Positions 10,063 through 18,725 of a stretch of 64,000 bases of DNA are shown here, in pieces. The notes beneath the pieces were generated by a model. It was given only the letters and a program-made list of their open reading frames with translations. It was not told the origin of the DNA and did no database searches. This stretch comes from Chitinophaga polysaccharea (lineage in GTDB: Bacteria; Bacteroidota; Bacteroidia; Chitinophagales; Chitinophagaceae). Numbering within the stretch: the stretch's first letter is position 1; the number at the start of each line of letters is the position of its first letter. Made by a program: the position numbers and the translations under genes. The stretch lies in NCBI RefSeq assembly GCF_007829335.1, contig NZ_VIWO01000002.1, positions 496,001 through 560,000 of the forward strand, in the 5' to 3' direction.

Positions 10063-10536
10063 ATGGATTCTATTTATCACACTATCACCCTTCGGTTTCT
10101 GGCCGAACCATCGGACGTTAATTTCGGTGGAAAGGTACACGGAGGCTCCGTTATGAAGTGGATTGACCAGGCAGGTTACACCTGTGCGGCCAACTGGAGC
10201 GGACAATACGCCGTTACGGTTTATGTGGGAGGCATTCGCTTCTTCAAGCCGATTGCTATCGGCGACCTTGTGGAGATCCATGCCAAGATCATCTACACCG
10301 GTACTACCAGCATGCATATCTCTATAGATGTATTTGCCGGCAACCCGCGACAGCAAGAAAAATCAAAGACGACCCACTGTGTGATGGTATTTGCTGCAGT
10401 AGACGATACCGGGAAAACCGTACCGGTACCCAAATGGATTCCGCAAACGGCCAATGAAATCAGCCTGGAAGGATATGCCAAAAAGCTGATGGACCTCCGT
10501 AAGGATATTGATGAAGAAATGAAACCGTATTTATAA
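10063..10536 (+). CDS. Acyl-CoA thioesterase, hotdog fold (YciA/BFIT-like)
   Basis: A 157-residue single hotdog domain. Family residues are visible in N-x-x-G-K-V-H-G-G-x-x-M-K-W-I-D-Q-A (the N, G-G and catalytic Asp region) and in D-L-V-E-I-H-A-K-I-I-Y-T-G-T-T-S-M. It hydrolyses acyl-CoA thioesters in the cytoplasm, probably a housekeeping role in CoA balance. It follows the TonB-type receptor by 30 bases and ends at a strong bidirectional hairpin, so it may be the last gene of that transcript. Confidence 0.88.
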   Translation: MDSIYHTITLRFLAEPSDVNFGGKVHGGSVMKWIDQAGYTCAANWSGQYAVTVYVGGIRFFKPIAIGDLVEIHAKIIYTGTTSMHISIDVFAGNPRQQEKSKTTHCVMVFAAVDDTGKTVPVPKWIPQTANEISLEGYAKKLMDLRKDIDEEMKPYL

Positions 10537-10539
10537 TCG

Positions 10540-10590
10540 CGTATAAAGTAAAACGGGGCGCCGCGGTGGCGCCCCGTTTTACTTTATACG
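10540..10590. terminator. 23-bp perfect hairpin, bidirectional terminator
   Basis: Arms 10540-10562 and 10568-10590 are exact reverse complements (23 bp) around a 5-base loop. The GC-rich core is flanked by A-rich and T-rich outer arms, so a U-tract follows the core on both strands. It lies 3 bases after the thioesterase stop and 6 bases before the stop of the convergent ABC exporter. Confidence 0.9.
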
Positions 10591-10596
10591 TGCAGC

Positions 10597-12369
10597 TTAA
10601 CTGGCAAACTGCATATCACTCAGTGTTCTGTACAACCCATCCAGTCCTATTAGTTCATCGTGCGTACCTTCCTCCACAATACGTCCTTTATCGAGTACAA
10701 TAATTTTATCTGCCTGCCTTACGGTGGCAAGACGGTGGGCAATTACCAGGGAAGTACGGCCTTCCATGAGTTTATCCAGGGCATCCTGCACCAGTTTTTC
10801 TGACTCTGAATCCAGGGCAGATGTGGCCTCGTCTAATATCAGGATACGGGGATTTTTGAGTACAGCGCGGGCAATAGCAATGCGCTGGCGCTGTCCGCCG
10901 GACAGCTGTATGCCGCGTTCTCCCACTACCGTGTCGAGCCCTAACGGGAACCGCTGTATGAATTCCCAGGCATTGGCCTGCCGCGCAGCCGCTTCCATTT
11001 CAGCGATCGTAGCATCCGGTTTGCCATAAGCAATGTTCTCTGCAATGGTGCCGCCGAAAAGAAAAACATCCTGCGGCACTACTGCCATCTGCGAACGTAG
11101 TTGCGATAAAGGGAATGATTTACTGTCTTTGCCATCAAACAGAATATGCCCGCCCACCGGGTCGTACAGGCGTAACAGTAAGGATACGATGGTGCTTTTA
11201 CCAGCGCCGCTGGGTCCTACTAATGCTACCTTTTGATCGGCATATACGTCAAAGGAAACATTATTCATGATGCTCAGGTCTGGCCGGGAAGGATAATGAA
11301 AAGAAATAGCGCGGAAGCTGATCTGCCCATCCAGCTGGTTTTCCGGGGCAATAGCCGTTACTGGTGAAAGATCTTCTGCCGGTTCATCTAAGATTTCCAG
11401 CAAATGTTCGGTGGCGCCGATACTCTTCTGCAGGTTGGTATATACTTCCGCCAACCCGGCCACAGAGCCACCTATGAACAGGGAGTATAATACGAAAGAT
11501 AATAGTGCGGAGGTAGGCATACCTATGGCAACACCTCTCCAGATCACGGCCACCAGGGCGCCGAAGATGCCCAGGATAATAAAGGAAGAAAATGCGCCCC
11601 TGTATTTTCCCCCTTTCATGCCCGTGCGGGCCGCTTCGTTGGTGCGTTTGCGATAGCGCGCTATTTCAAAAAACTCGTTGGCAAAGGCTTTTACATTCAG
11701 GATACCCTGTAAGGTTTCCTCTACCACCGTATTTGCAGCGGCTACCTGTTCCTGTACCTGTTTGGAGAAACGGCGGATGAATTTCCCAAAAAAAACGGCG
11801 GCCACCATCATGGCGGGCAATGTGGCCAGCATAAAAGCAGTCAGCCCCGGAGAAGTAATCAATAGTATAACAACGCCTCCTATAATGATAATCATCTGCC
11901 GGATAAACTCAGCCAGCGTGGTAGTAAAGGTTTCCTGCAGCAGGGATATATCCGAGGATATACGGCTGCTCAGCTCTCCCACCCGTCTTTCCAGGAAAAA
12001 CTTCATTGGTAGCTTAATCAGGTGACTGTACACCGTTTGGCGAAGAGTAGCCAGTGTTTTCTCAGTCACATTCACAAATAGTATAATACGAAAAAATGAA
12101 AACACAGCCTGCCCTACGAGTACTGCTACCAGCATTACGCCCGCCAGGTTCATACCTTTAAATAATTGTTCGCTGCTTTTCGGGTCTACCAGGTTGCCTA
12201 ATAATTTTGGAAGTGCCAGGCCAGCCAGGCTGGAAACCAGGAGAAACAGGAGTCCCAGGGCAAATTGGGGCCAGTAAGGCTTTACATAACGGAATAGTCG
12301 GAATGTTTTCTTGAGGGAAGCCAGCTTAATAGGCGGCTGCGGTGCCGCTGCGGTGGTGTCGTTTTGCAT
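10597..12369 (-). CDS. MsbA-like ABC exporter (fused permease-ATPase)
   Basis: A 590-residue half-transporter. An N-terminal six-helix membrane domain (about residues 30-320) is joined to an ATPase. Walker A G-P-S-G-A-G-K-S-T is at 385-393, the L-S-G-G-Q signature at 489-493, Walker B L-I-L-D-E near 512 and the switch His at 545. It would work as a homodimer. Close relatives export lipid A core, other lipids or drugs, and which one applies here cannot be told. The family is certain; assignment as MsbA itself is not. It has no co-directional partner gene nearby. Confidence 0.9.
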   Translation of the reverse strand: MQNDTTAAAPQPPIKLASLKKTFRLFRYVKPYWPQFALGLLFLLVSSLAGLALPKLLGNLVDPKSSEQLFKGMNLAGVMLVAVLVGQAVFSFFRIILFVNVTEKTLATLRQTVYSHLIKLPMKFFLERRVGELSSRISSDISLLQETFTTTLAEFIRQMIIIIGGVVILLITSPGLTAFMLATLPAMMVAAVFFGKFIRRFSKQVQEQVAAANTVVEETLQGILNVKAFANEFFEIARYRKRTNEAARTGMKGGKYRGAFSSFIILGIFGALVAVIWRGVAIGMPTSALLSFVLYSLFIGGSVAGLAEVYTNLQKSIGATEHLLEILDEPAEDLSPVTAIAPENQLDGQISFRAISFHYPSRPDLSIMNNVSFDVYADQKVALVGPSGAGKSTIVSLLLRLYDPVGGHILFDGKDSKSFPLSQLRSQMAVVPQDVFLFGGTIAENIAYGKPDATIAEMEAAARQANAWEFIQRFPLGLDTVVGERGIQLSGGQRQRIAIARAVLKNPRILILDEATSALDSESEKLVQDALDKLMEGRTSLVIAHRLATVRQADKIIVLDKGRIVEEGTHDELIGLDGLYRTLSDMQFAS

Positions 12370-12442
12370 TCGGATATAGACTTTTTGTATAGAGGTTGAC
12401 GAACGATATCCAAATATATTGCAAAAAAGGCGATAAAATAGT

Positions 12443-12487
12443 GATGCCTCCGTTGCTTACCCACAAGGTATAAACATCGGAGGCATC
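12443..12487 (-). terminator. Hairpin after small lipoprotein gene
   Basis: A 10-bp perfect outer stem (12443-12452 with 12478-12487) encloses a loop that can form a short inner stem. It lies 10 bases beyond the lipoprotein stop on the minus strand and before the ABC exporter start. There is no strong U-tract, so termination is likely but not certain. Confidence 0.5.
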
Positions 12488-12497
12488 GGGTGACATA

Positions 12498-12755
12498 CTA
12501 GCGACGCGGTCTGTTTTTGGATGAATCTCCGGCGCCAGTACCATAACGGGCAGAATCTTCCCCGGGATTGATAGCGCCCGGAGGCGTTTGGGCTGCCGGC
12601 GCCGTATCTGCTGGCGTAACGGTTCCCGTACCCATCCCGATTGAATCTGTGGAAGTGTTGAGAGAATCAGTGGCTGGGTGCTTTCCATTTCCGCAAGCGA
12701 CTAACATTAAAGTGGCTACTCCCGCTGCCAGGAACATGTTTGATACTTTCATCAT
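12498..12755 (-). CDS. Small Ser/Thr/Pro-rich lipoprotein of unknown function
   Basis: An 85-residue protein. A hydrophobic signal segment ends in the lipobox L-V-A-C-G (Cys at about residue 21). The tail that follows is low in complexity, rich in Asp, Ser, Thr, Pro and Gly, and probably unstructured. Only lipid anchoring in the envelope can be inferred. It lies next to a second small lipoprotein of similar composition on the same strand, with 69 bases between the two. No family recognised. Confidence 0.65.
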   Translation of the reverse strand: MMKVSNMFLAAGVATLMLVACGNGKHPATDSLNTSTDSIGMGTGTVTPADTAPAAQTPPGAINPGEDSARYGTGAGDSSKNRPRR

Positions 12756-12824
12756 ATTGACTGTTTAAGGGTGAAGTAATCATTTAAATGAGTTAACCAG
12801 CTACTTCCCCTTAATAATGTTTGA

Positions 12825-13022
12825 TTAATGATGTGTAGTATCAGGCTTTGTTTTCATGGTATCCACGGGTATTACACTGGTACTGTCTACACGGGGCATA
12901 GACACCGCAGCTGAATCTGCTTCCCTGCTGGCTTCTTTGCTGCCGCTGCAGCTAAAAAGAAAAATGCTGAGCATTCCGGTCAGGCAAATGATAATACAGG
13001 CTTTATAAAAAAATGGTTCCAT
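12825..13022 (-). CDS. Small Asp/Ser-rich lipoprotein of unknown function
   Basis: A 65-residue protein with an N-terminal hydrophobic segment (about residues 8-24) and a lipobox-like L-F-S-C-S-G. A short polar tail contains repeated D-S and D-T pairs and ends T-H-H. Composition resembles the neighbouring 85-residue lipoprotein and points to a flexible envelope-anchored peptide. Function unknown. Confidence 0.6.
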   Translation of the reverse strand: MEPFFYKACIIICLTGMLSIFLFSCSGSKEASREADSAAVSMPRVDSTSVIPVDTMKTKPDTTHH

Positions 13023-13097
13023 CCGGACATAATTTATAGTGAAAAAACACTGCTGCTAAAACGACAAACACACGAGTGGTTTAATTTTCATTTCGTA

Positions 13098-13127
13098 TTG
13101 AAAGAATTGTGCCAACGCTTACATTTG
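13098..13127 (+). promoter_or_regulatory. Candidate promoter of mgtC-DUF763-nfi operon
   Basis: TTG at 13098-13100 and TACATTTG at 13120-13127 with a 19-base spacer match the -33/-7 pattern of Bacteroidota promoters. The leader to the ATG at 13149 would be about 16 bases. Confidence 0.6.
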
Positions 13128-13148
13128 TAAGAAGATATTTTTTGCCCC

Positions 13149-13814
13149 ATGAAACATGTATTGCAAATCATAGAAGAAGATCAGCTCCTCAAAATATTGA
13201 TCGCACTGCTGGTGGGTTCGCTACTGGGGATAGAAAGGGAGTACAAACGTAAAGCGGCGGGCATGCGCACCATGACGCTGATCTGTATTGGCAGTACGGT
13301 TTTCACAATCCTGTCGGCCGAAATGGGATTTCCCAATTCTCCCGATCGTATTGCTTCCAACATTCTCACTGGCGTTGGATTTATTGGTGCCGGCGTTATC
13401 TTCAAAGGTGACTTTACTATTGATGGCATTACAACTGCCGCCTCTATCTGGATAGCCGCAGCATTGGGAATGGCAGTGGGCATGAGTCAGTACTGGCTGG
13501 CCGCCGCCGCGCTGGCCGGGGCTTTGGTGGTATTGATATTGCTGGAATACGTGGAAAAGAGTATTGCCGACATCAACGATAAACGGGTATACACGATTTA
13601 TTTTTATGAAGATAAATCTCCACATCCCGATATTGAAACCATGCTAGTATCGTTTCATCTTAAATACAAGAAAATGTTGACGGTGAGGAAAAAAAATGTA
13701 ATAGAGATGAACTACGCAGTGCGGGGGCATCGTGACAAAATGGAACAATTAGATGAATTTTTGCTACAACATAAAGACATCTTCGAGTACCAGATCCAGG
13801 CTAATCCCCTATAG
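13149..13814 (+). CDS. MgtC/SapB family membrane protein
   Basis: A 221-residue inner-membrane protein. Family motifs at the N-terminus are G-S-L-L-G-I-E-R-E-Y-K-R-K-A-A-G-M-R-T and the helices that follow, including G-V-G-F-I-G-A-G-V-I and T-T-A-A-S-I-W. About four to five membrane segments occupy residues 1-135, followed by a soluble ACT-like C-terminal domain. MgtC proteins help bacteria live at low magnesium and modulate ATP synthase or membrane potential in some species; they are not proven transporters. The next gene, DUF763, starts 21 bases after its stop. Confidence 0.88.
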   Translation: MKHVLQIIEEDQLLKILIALLVGSLLGIEREYKRKAAGMRTMTLICIGSTVFTILSAEMGFPNSPDRIASNILTGVGFIGAGVIFKGDFTIDGITTAASIWIAAALGMAVGMSQYWLAAAALAGALVVLILLEYVEKSIADINDKRVYTIYFYEDKSPHPDIETMLVSFHLKYKKMLTVRKKNVIEMNYAVRGHRDKMEQLDEFLLQHKDIFEYQIQANPL

Positions 13815-13835
13815 CAGCTGTCTTAATTTTTTTAT

Positions 13836-15044
13836 ATGCCTTCATATGCTGATATGCCACTACACTACGGCCAGGTACCGCCCTGGCTGGCCCGTCGCAT
13901 GAGCCTTTTAGGCGGTGCTATTGTAGAGGCCATTGTGACTGATTATGGTAAAGGAGAAGTGATTAAAAGGCTCAGCGATCCCTGCTGGTTCCAGGCACTG
14001 GGCTGCGTACTGGGCATGGACTGGCATTCTTCCGGTATTACTACCAGTGTGATGGGCGCATTGAAAAAAGCCATTAATCCCCGCTCGGCGGAACTGGGCA
14101 TCTATATCTGCGGGGGCAAAGGCCGCCACAGCAAACAAACACCTGCCGAACTCATTGCCATTGCCGATAAAACCGGCTTGCCGGGCGATCAGCTGGTGTA
14201 CAGCAGTAAGCTCACTGCCAAGGTTGATAACACGGCCATACAGGACGACTTTCAGCTGTACCTGCATTCTTTTATCTTATCAGACGAAGGAGAATGGGCC
14301 GTAGTGCAACAGGGCATGAATGACGCCAGTAGTATGGCCCGGCGTTATCATTGGCACTCAGCGGCCTTTAAGTCCTTTACAGAAGCGCCGCATACGTTTA
14401 TTTACGGGCGCAACCAGGGGCAAATCCTTAATCTCACGGATCTCCGGGCAGATAGCACCAAATCAGGCATCTTACAACTTACCAAAGAAAAACCAGCGCA
14501 CCTGCTGCCTGAAATCAAACAGCTGATCATGCCGGTGCACCACGATGTAAGAGCGGAAAATGTGAACCTGAAACGGCTGGGCAGCGTACTGGCATTAGCG
14601 CATGATACCAACCCTGCCAATTTTGAAACACTACTGATGCTGGAAGGCGTAGGCCCGCGCACGTTACAGTCGCTCACCCTGGTGAGTGAAGTGATACATG
14701 GCACCCCTTCCCGGTTTGAAGACCCGGCCCGATTTTCGTTTGCCCATGGAGGTAAGGACGGGCATCCTTTCCCCGTGCCTACACGTATTTACGATGAAAC
14801 AATTCATACGCTCAAAGAAGCCCTGTATAAGGCTAAAATAGGGGAATCAGATAAGAAGGATGCGATCAGGAAGCTGTCTGTATTATCGCAGCAAATAGAA
14901 AAAGATTTCGAACCCAACACGAACTTCGATAAATTAATTGAACAGGAACGTCAAAACTCCTGGCAATACGGTGGTAGAACCGTTTTCGGAAAGGCGGTGA
15001 AACCCACACCACCGCAAAACGGAGATCAACTGACCCTTTTTTGA
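13836..15044 (+). CDS. DUF763 protein, putative DNA-processing factor
   Basis: A 402-residue protein of the DUF763 family. The first 180 residues carry the family core (P-x-W-L-x-R-R-M, G-G-K-G-R-H-S-K near 93-100, and a S-F-I-L-S-D-E-G-E-W-A-V-V-Q-Q-G-M-N strand region). Residues 264-289 contain a helix-hairpin-helix-like element centred on L-E-G-V-G-P-R-T. The protein ends exactly in Q-L-T-L-F, which fits the bacterial beta-clamp-binding pentapeptide pattern Q-L-[SD]-L-F. It sits between mgtC (21 bases) and the endonuclease V gene (22 bases). The family has no established function; the helix-hairpin-helix, clamp-like tail and neighbour support DNA repair by inference. Confidence 0.8.
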   Translation: MPSYADMPLHYGQVPPWLARRMSLLGGAIVEAIVTDYGKGEVIKRLSDPCWFQALGCVLGMDWHSSGITTSVMGALKKAINPRSAELGIYICGGKGRHSKQTPAELIAIADKTGLPGDQLVYSSKLTAKVDNTAIQDDFQLYLHSFILSDEGEWAVVQQGMNDASSMARRYHWHSAAFKSFTEAPHTFIYGRNQGQILNLTDLRADSTKSGILQLTKEKPAHLLPEIKQLIMPVHHDVRAENVNLKRLGSVLALAHDTNPANFETLLMLEGVGPRTLQSLTLVSEVIHGTPSRFEDPARFSFAHGGKDGHPFPVPTRIYDETIHTLKEALYKAKIGESDKKDAIRKLSVLSQQIEKDFEPNTNFDKLIEQERQNSWQYGGRTVFGKAVKPTPPQNGDQLTLF

Positions 15045-15066
15045 ATGGACCTGTAAACAAACGGAT

Positions 15067-15759
15067 ATGCTAGACTATAATGAATTAACCGTTCCCGAAG
15101 CCACCCTGCTGCAACGGGAGCTACAGGAAAAAGTAATGCTGGCGCCTTATAAAGGACCTTTGAACTACATCGCGGGCGCCGATATCTCTTTCAATAAATT
15201 CAGTACTACCGTATACGCGGGCATCGTGTTGCTAAAATTCCCTTCGCTGATACCGGTGGGTTATAGCCTGGTGAAGAAAGAGGTACACTTTCCTTATGTG
15301 CCCGGATTCCTCGCCTTCCGGGAGGTCCCTGCCCTGTTGGATGCCTGGGAGCAACTTCCATTAAAACCAGATATATTGGTGGTGGATGGACACGGCATTG
15401 CACATCCGCGTCGCATGGGGATTGCCAGCCATTTTGGTGTACTGGCACAACAGGCCACTATCGGTAGCGCCAAGAAAAAATTATATGGTGTGTACGAAGA
15501 ACCTGGCCCCGAAAAAGGCAGCGTTAGCCTACTGACGGATCGAAAGGGCCAGGTGTTGGGAAATGTATTGAGAAGTAAGACCAATGTAAAACCCATCTTT
15601 GTTTCCCCCGGTCACCTGGTCGATGTTCCTGATAGCCTTCGCATTCTCCGGCAGTGTATACAAAAGTACCGGTTGCCCGAGCCTACGCGGCTGGCGCACA
15701 ATGCCGTGAATCAATTCCGCCTGGGCGCCATCCCGGAAGGATGGACGGGAATGAGCTGA
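15067..15759 (+). CDS. nfi: Endonuclease V (deoxyinosine 3' endonuclease)
   Basis: A 230-residue enzyme cutting DNA one bond 3' of hypoxanthine (deoxyinosine), the product of adenine deamination. Catalytic acidic residues Asp39 (G-A-D-I-S), Glu86 (F-R-E) and Asp107 (V-D-G-H-G) are present. The wedge is P-Y-V-P at 76-79, close to the P-Y-I-P of E. coli, and I-A-H-P-R-R-x-G-I-A-S-H-F-G follows. It is the third gene of the mgtC-DUF763 operon. Its stop is only 7 bases from that of the convergent secreted protein, with no room for a dedicated terminator. Confidence 0.95.
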   Translation: MLDYNELTVPEATLLQRELQEKVMLAPYKGPLNYIAGADISFNKFSTTVYAGIVLLKFPSLIPVGYSLVKKEVHFPYVPGFLAFREVPALLDAWEQLPLKPDILVVDGHGIAHPRRMGIASHFGVLAQQATIGSAKKKLYGVYEEPGPEKGSVSLLTDRKGQVLGNVLRSKTNVKPIFVSPGHLVDVPDSLRILRQCIQKYRLPEPTRLAHNAVNQFRLGAIPEGWTGMS

Positions 15760-15766
15760 AGCTTTA

Positions 15767-17380
15767 TTAAAATCTTATCCAGGCGATATTGGCTTTCTTC
15801 TCCAGCCCCTTTCGAGAAATTACCACTGTAGCATAGGTATGGGAAGCGGCGTTGTAATCCGCAGCGCCCATCATACAGGCATATCCCTTCGTTACTTCCG
15901 GCATGCCAAATAAAAAGAGCCTTTCCATTTTACCATTATAAAAGCGGCAACAGATGAAATTAGCGTCTACAGCGAATTTCAGTGGTTTGCGCACCCGGTC
16001 TTGCCCACCGGTATCCAGGTATTGCAGGTAGTCGTTAAACAGCACAAAAGATGCATCGGGTGTAGCAATGTAGTCGTAAGAAAGATACGTGTTCGTATTG
16101 AGGGCGGCAATTTTATTGCGGAATATCCATGCACTCTTAGCCCTGCGTTGCAACTGGAAAGGTTCACATACACCGGTAATGACCTGGTATTTGGATACTG
16201 CCACCGCGCTTTGCTCCCGGCCTGCCGTATCGAGGCGGCTGATGCCTATATCGCCCAGGTTGGTATGGAGCTTACTGATTTGTGAATTGCCCTGTTTGTA
16301 AAACGACAGGTTTTCCAGCAGGAGCGTACTGCTGCCGTCTTCGTGTAACAATAACCGTTGCGGTGTTCCTTTAAAGTCATCTTTATAGCCCAGTTCCTGT
16401 TGCGCTTTACGGTTGAGTTCCGGGAGCTTCCATTCCATATGCTTGCGTAGCTTTCCATTGGGTGCCTGGAAAACATTCATCATCATACCATTCACCGGAT
16501 GATTCAATAAGAGGTATACCTGCGATAACGCGGTGGCAGTCCGGATATACCCGGTCATATTACCGGCGCCGGCAGTATAGTCGAGCACCCGGTGGGCAAA
16601 GGTAGCCGAGTCGGGCGATAGCATGGAAAAGAGTACTTTCGGCGCCGCATCTCCTTCTCTCCTTTTGGCATTAAAACCAACGGTAGCCAGGTATACTTTT
16701 TCCTTACCCTGTACTGCCATATCTATATAACTGAAATAGCTATACGCTGTATCGGGCAGATAAAACCATCCCTGGTGGATCATTTCATGCGATGGTGAAA
16801 AATGCAGCACCTGAATGCGTTCGTGAATGCTATCGTTTTTCTGGATAGCTGCACCCGAAAACAGGGCCACCGCGTAGTAATCGCTGTCGGGATCCTTTTC
16901 TACATAGCAATCGTGAGCGGCGAGATTATCTTCGGCAAATACGCTGCGATGTTGTATGGATGGTAGTTCGCCGAGTTTATCTTCCCGCAGCAACTGGCCG
17001 GTTTGTCCGTCCAGCACCAGGCGATACAGTACCGGGTTATATTTCACCAGCTGTTGCAGGAAAATAACCGGTTGCCCGTTGATCTCGTAAATCCCGTCTA
17101 TTTCGGTCGATTCCAGGTCTGCCGCATTCCATTGTATGGTATGTACCGTATCATTGACAATCGGTTCCCGCTTTGCATTATATATGGTTAGCAACAGTCC
17201 TTCTTTCCTTCCAAAATGAAGGTATACCGTGTTACCGTTTTTCAGTTGAAGGAGTTTATCCCAGCCGTCTCCAGGCTCTCCGAAGGCCGGTCCCATGGTA
17301 ACAACGGGTATCTGCGCCAAAGTCGCTGTGCTTAGCATTAATCCCACTAAAAGAACCGGCCATCTTAAATATGTCATCAT
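15767..17380 (-). CDS. Secreted protein of unknown function, 537 aa
   Basis: A signal peptide (about residues 1-22, ending L-A-Q) starts an otherwise soluble protein. Repeated strand-like segments with many Tyr, Val and Leu, and turns such as N-G-N-T and D-G-Q-T-G, suggest a beta-propeller-like fold, but no repeat is clear enough to count blades. No lipobox and no C-terminal sorting domain were seen. It is monocistronic, divergent from the LytTR regulator. I do not recognise the family. Confidence 0.75.
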   Translation of the reverse strand: MMTYLRWPVLLVGLMLSTATLAQIPVVTMGPAFGEPGDGWDKLLQLKNGNTVYLHFGRKEGLLLTIYNAKREPIVNDTVHTIQWNAADLESTEIDGIYEINGQPVIFLQQLVKYNPVLYRLVLDGQTGQLLREDKLGELPSIQHRSVFAEDNLAAHDCYVEKDPDSDYYAVALFSGAAIQKNDSIHERIQVLHFSPSHEMIHQGWFYLPDTAYSYFSYIDMAVQGKEKVYLATVGFNAKRREGDAAPKVLFSMLSPDSATFAHRVLDYTAGAGNMTGYIRTATALSQVYLLLNHPVNGMMMNVFQAPNGKLRKHMEWKLPELNRKAQQELGYKDDFKGTPQRLLLHEDGSSTLLLENLSFYKQGNSQISKLHTNLGDIGISRLDTAGREQSAVAVSKYQVITGVCEPFQLQRRAKSAWIFRNKIAALNTNTYLSYDYIATPDASFVLFNDYLQYLDTGGQDRVRKPLKFAVDANFICCRFYNGKMERLFLFGMPEVTKGYACMMGAADYNAASHTYATVVISRKGLEKKANIAWIRF

Positions 17381-17510
17381 TTAATTAATTAATAATTTCA
17401 AATATATGAAATATTTAAAATTTCTAAAGAGATAATGAACAGAGATGATTGTTTACGGATAGTTATGACAGAGATGATATTATATTATGAATTGTCCTTA
17501 AATTAGCCAC

Positions 17511-18206
17511 ATGAATTGCCTGATAGTAGACGATAATAAGCTGGCGCGTACTGCCATGAGGCAGTTGGCCAGTCACGTAGAGCAACTGCAGGTTGTAGGC
17601 GAATGTAACAGCGCCATGGAAGCCTACAATATTTTGCAAAAAGAAAAGATAGATCTCCTGCTCCTGGACATTGAGATGCCCGGCATGAGCGGACTGGAGC
17701 TGACCCGCAACCTGGGGAAAAAGCGTCCGGTGATTATCTTTACCACGGTAAAAAAAGAGTACGCAGTAGAAGCGTTTGAGTTGAATGTGGCTGACTATCT
17801 GATCAAACCGGTGCCTCCTGCCCGCTTTATCCAGGCTATCGAAAAAGCCCGGGAAATCATCGACAGCAACAACCGGGAACTACAGGTATCAGACAATGAA
17901 TTTGTGTTTATACGGGACAATGGTATTTTAAAGAGAATCCGAACAGAAGATATTCTCTTCCTGGAGGCCATGGGCGATTATGTAAAATTGAACACGCCTC
18001 AGAAGTTTCATGCCATTCATACTACCCTGAAAGCGCTGGAAGAAAAGCTGCCAGCGGGGAAATTTATGCGGGTGCATCGTTCTTATATAGTGGCGCTCGA
18101 CAAAATCGAGTCTATAGAAGACGGTACCATTATTATTCAGAAGAATGCCATCCCGGTAGCAGATGCGTACCGGTCTGCCCTGAATAATAAGCTCAACCTC
18201 CTTTGA
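17511..18206 (+). CDS. LytTR-family response regulator
   Basis: A 231-residue regulator. The receiver domain occupies residues 1-120 with acidic pocket D7-D8, phosphoacceptor Asp53 (L-L-D-I-E-M-P-G) and Lys in L-I-K-P-V. The LytTR DNA-binding domain follows at about 135-228, with F-L-E-A-M-G-D-Y-V-K and F-M-R-V-H-R-S-Y-I-V. LytTR regulators pair with LytS-type histidine kinases, which are not adjacent here; the next kinase downstream is a hybrid with its own receiver, so a phosphorelay link is possible but unproven. It has its own upstream region of about 130 bases shared with the divergent gene. Confidence 0.92.
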   Translation: MNCLIVDDNKLARTAMRQLASHVEQLQVVGECNSAMEAYNILQKEKIDLLLLDIEMPGMSGLELTRNLGKKRPVIIFTTVKKEYAVEAFELNVADYLIKPVPPARFIQAIEKAREIIDSNNRELQVSDNEFVFIRDNGILKRIRTEDILFLEAMGDYVKLNTPQKFHAIHTTLKALEEKLPAGKFMRVHRSYIVALDKIESIEDGTIIIQKNAIPVADAYRSALNNKLNLL

Positions 18207-18334
18207 TTCAACGATACTTTCCCCTTTTTGACCGATAGCTGCCGCCCATTGGGCCATAAGTTAAAGTACTGCCTTTGAACCCTTTGTATCTTTAGGTCGC
18301 CAAACAAATTGATCACTAATTAAAGTATACAACC

Positions 18335-18583
18335 ATGAAAAAGTTTAGTATTATCATCGCTGCAGCTATGTTGTTTATGAGTGTATCAGTATTTGCTCAA
18401 ACAACTAATCCTGCTCCTAAGAAAGAAAAAGCTAAGAAGGAGATGAAGGAAGAAAAGAACGAAACTGCAAAGCAGGAAAAGAAGGAAGAAAAGCAGGAAA
18501 AGAAAATGACTAAATCTCATAAGATGCACAAGCATCACCATCATGCAAAAGCTGCTGCACCAGCTGCACCAAAAGCAAAATAA
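18335..18583 (+). CDS. Small Lys-rich secreted protein with His-rich tail
   Basis: An 82-residue protein. The signal peptide ends at F-A-Q (about residue 22), and the mature part is almost wholly Lys, Glu, Ala and Pro. A His cluster (H-K-H-H-H-H near residues 68-74) and an Ala-Pro-Lys end follow. The charge pattern suggests a helical or disordered periplasmic protein; the His cluster could bind metal. A 66-residue relative with the same design lies on the other side of the hybrid kinase. Function unknown. Confidence 0.7.
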   Translation: MKKFSIIIAAAMLFMSVSVFAQTTNPAPKKEKAKKEMKEEKNETAKQEKKEEKQEKKMTKSHKMHKHHHHAKAAAPAAPKAK

Positions 18584-18603
18584 GCATAACTTATTATTCC
18601 CTT

Positions 18604-18653
18604 TTTAGAAACTTAGCCTCAGAGTAATGTTGCTCTGAGGCTAAGTTTCTAAA
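18604..18653 (+). terminator. 21-bp perfect hairpin after Lys-rich protein gene
   Basis: Arms 18604-18624 and 18633-18653 are exact complements around an 8-base loop. No U-tract follows on either strand, so it may act as an RNA-stabilising 3' end or a factor-dependent stop. Confidence 0.6.
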
Positions 18654-18725
18654 GAACTCTGGAATAAATAAGTACTTTTAATGAACTGGCATCCTATATC
18701 AGCGTTTTATATGTACTAAACTGTC

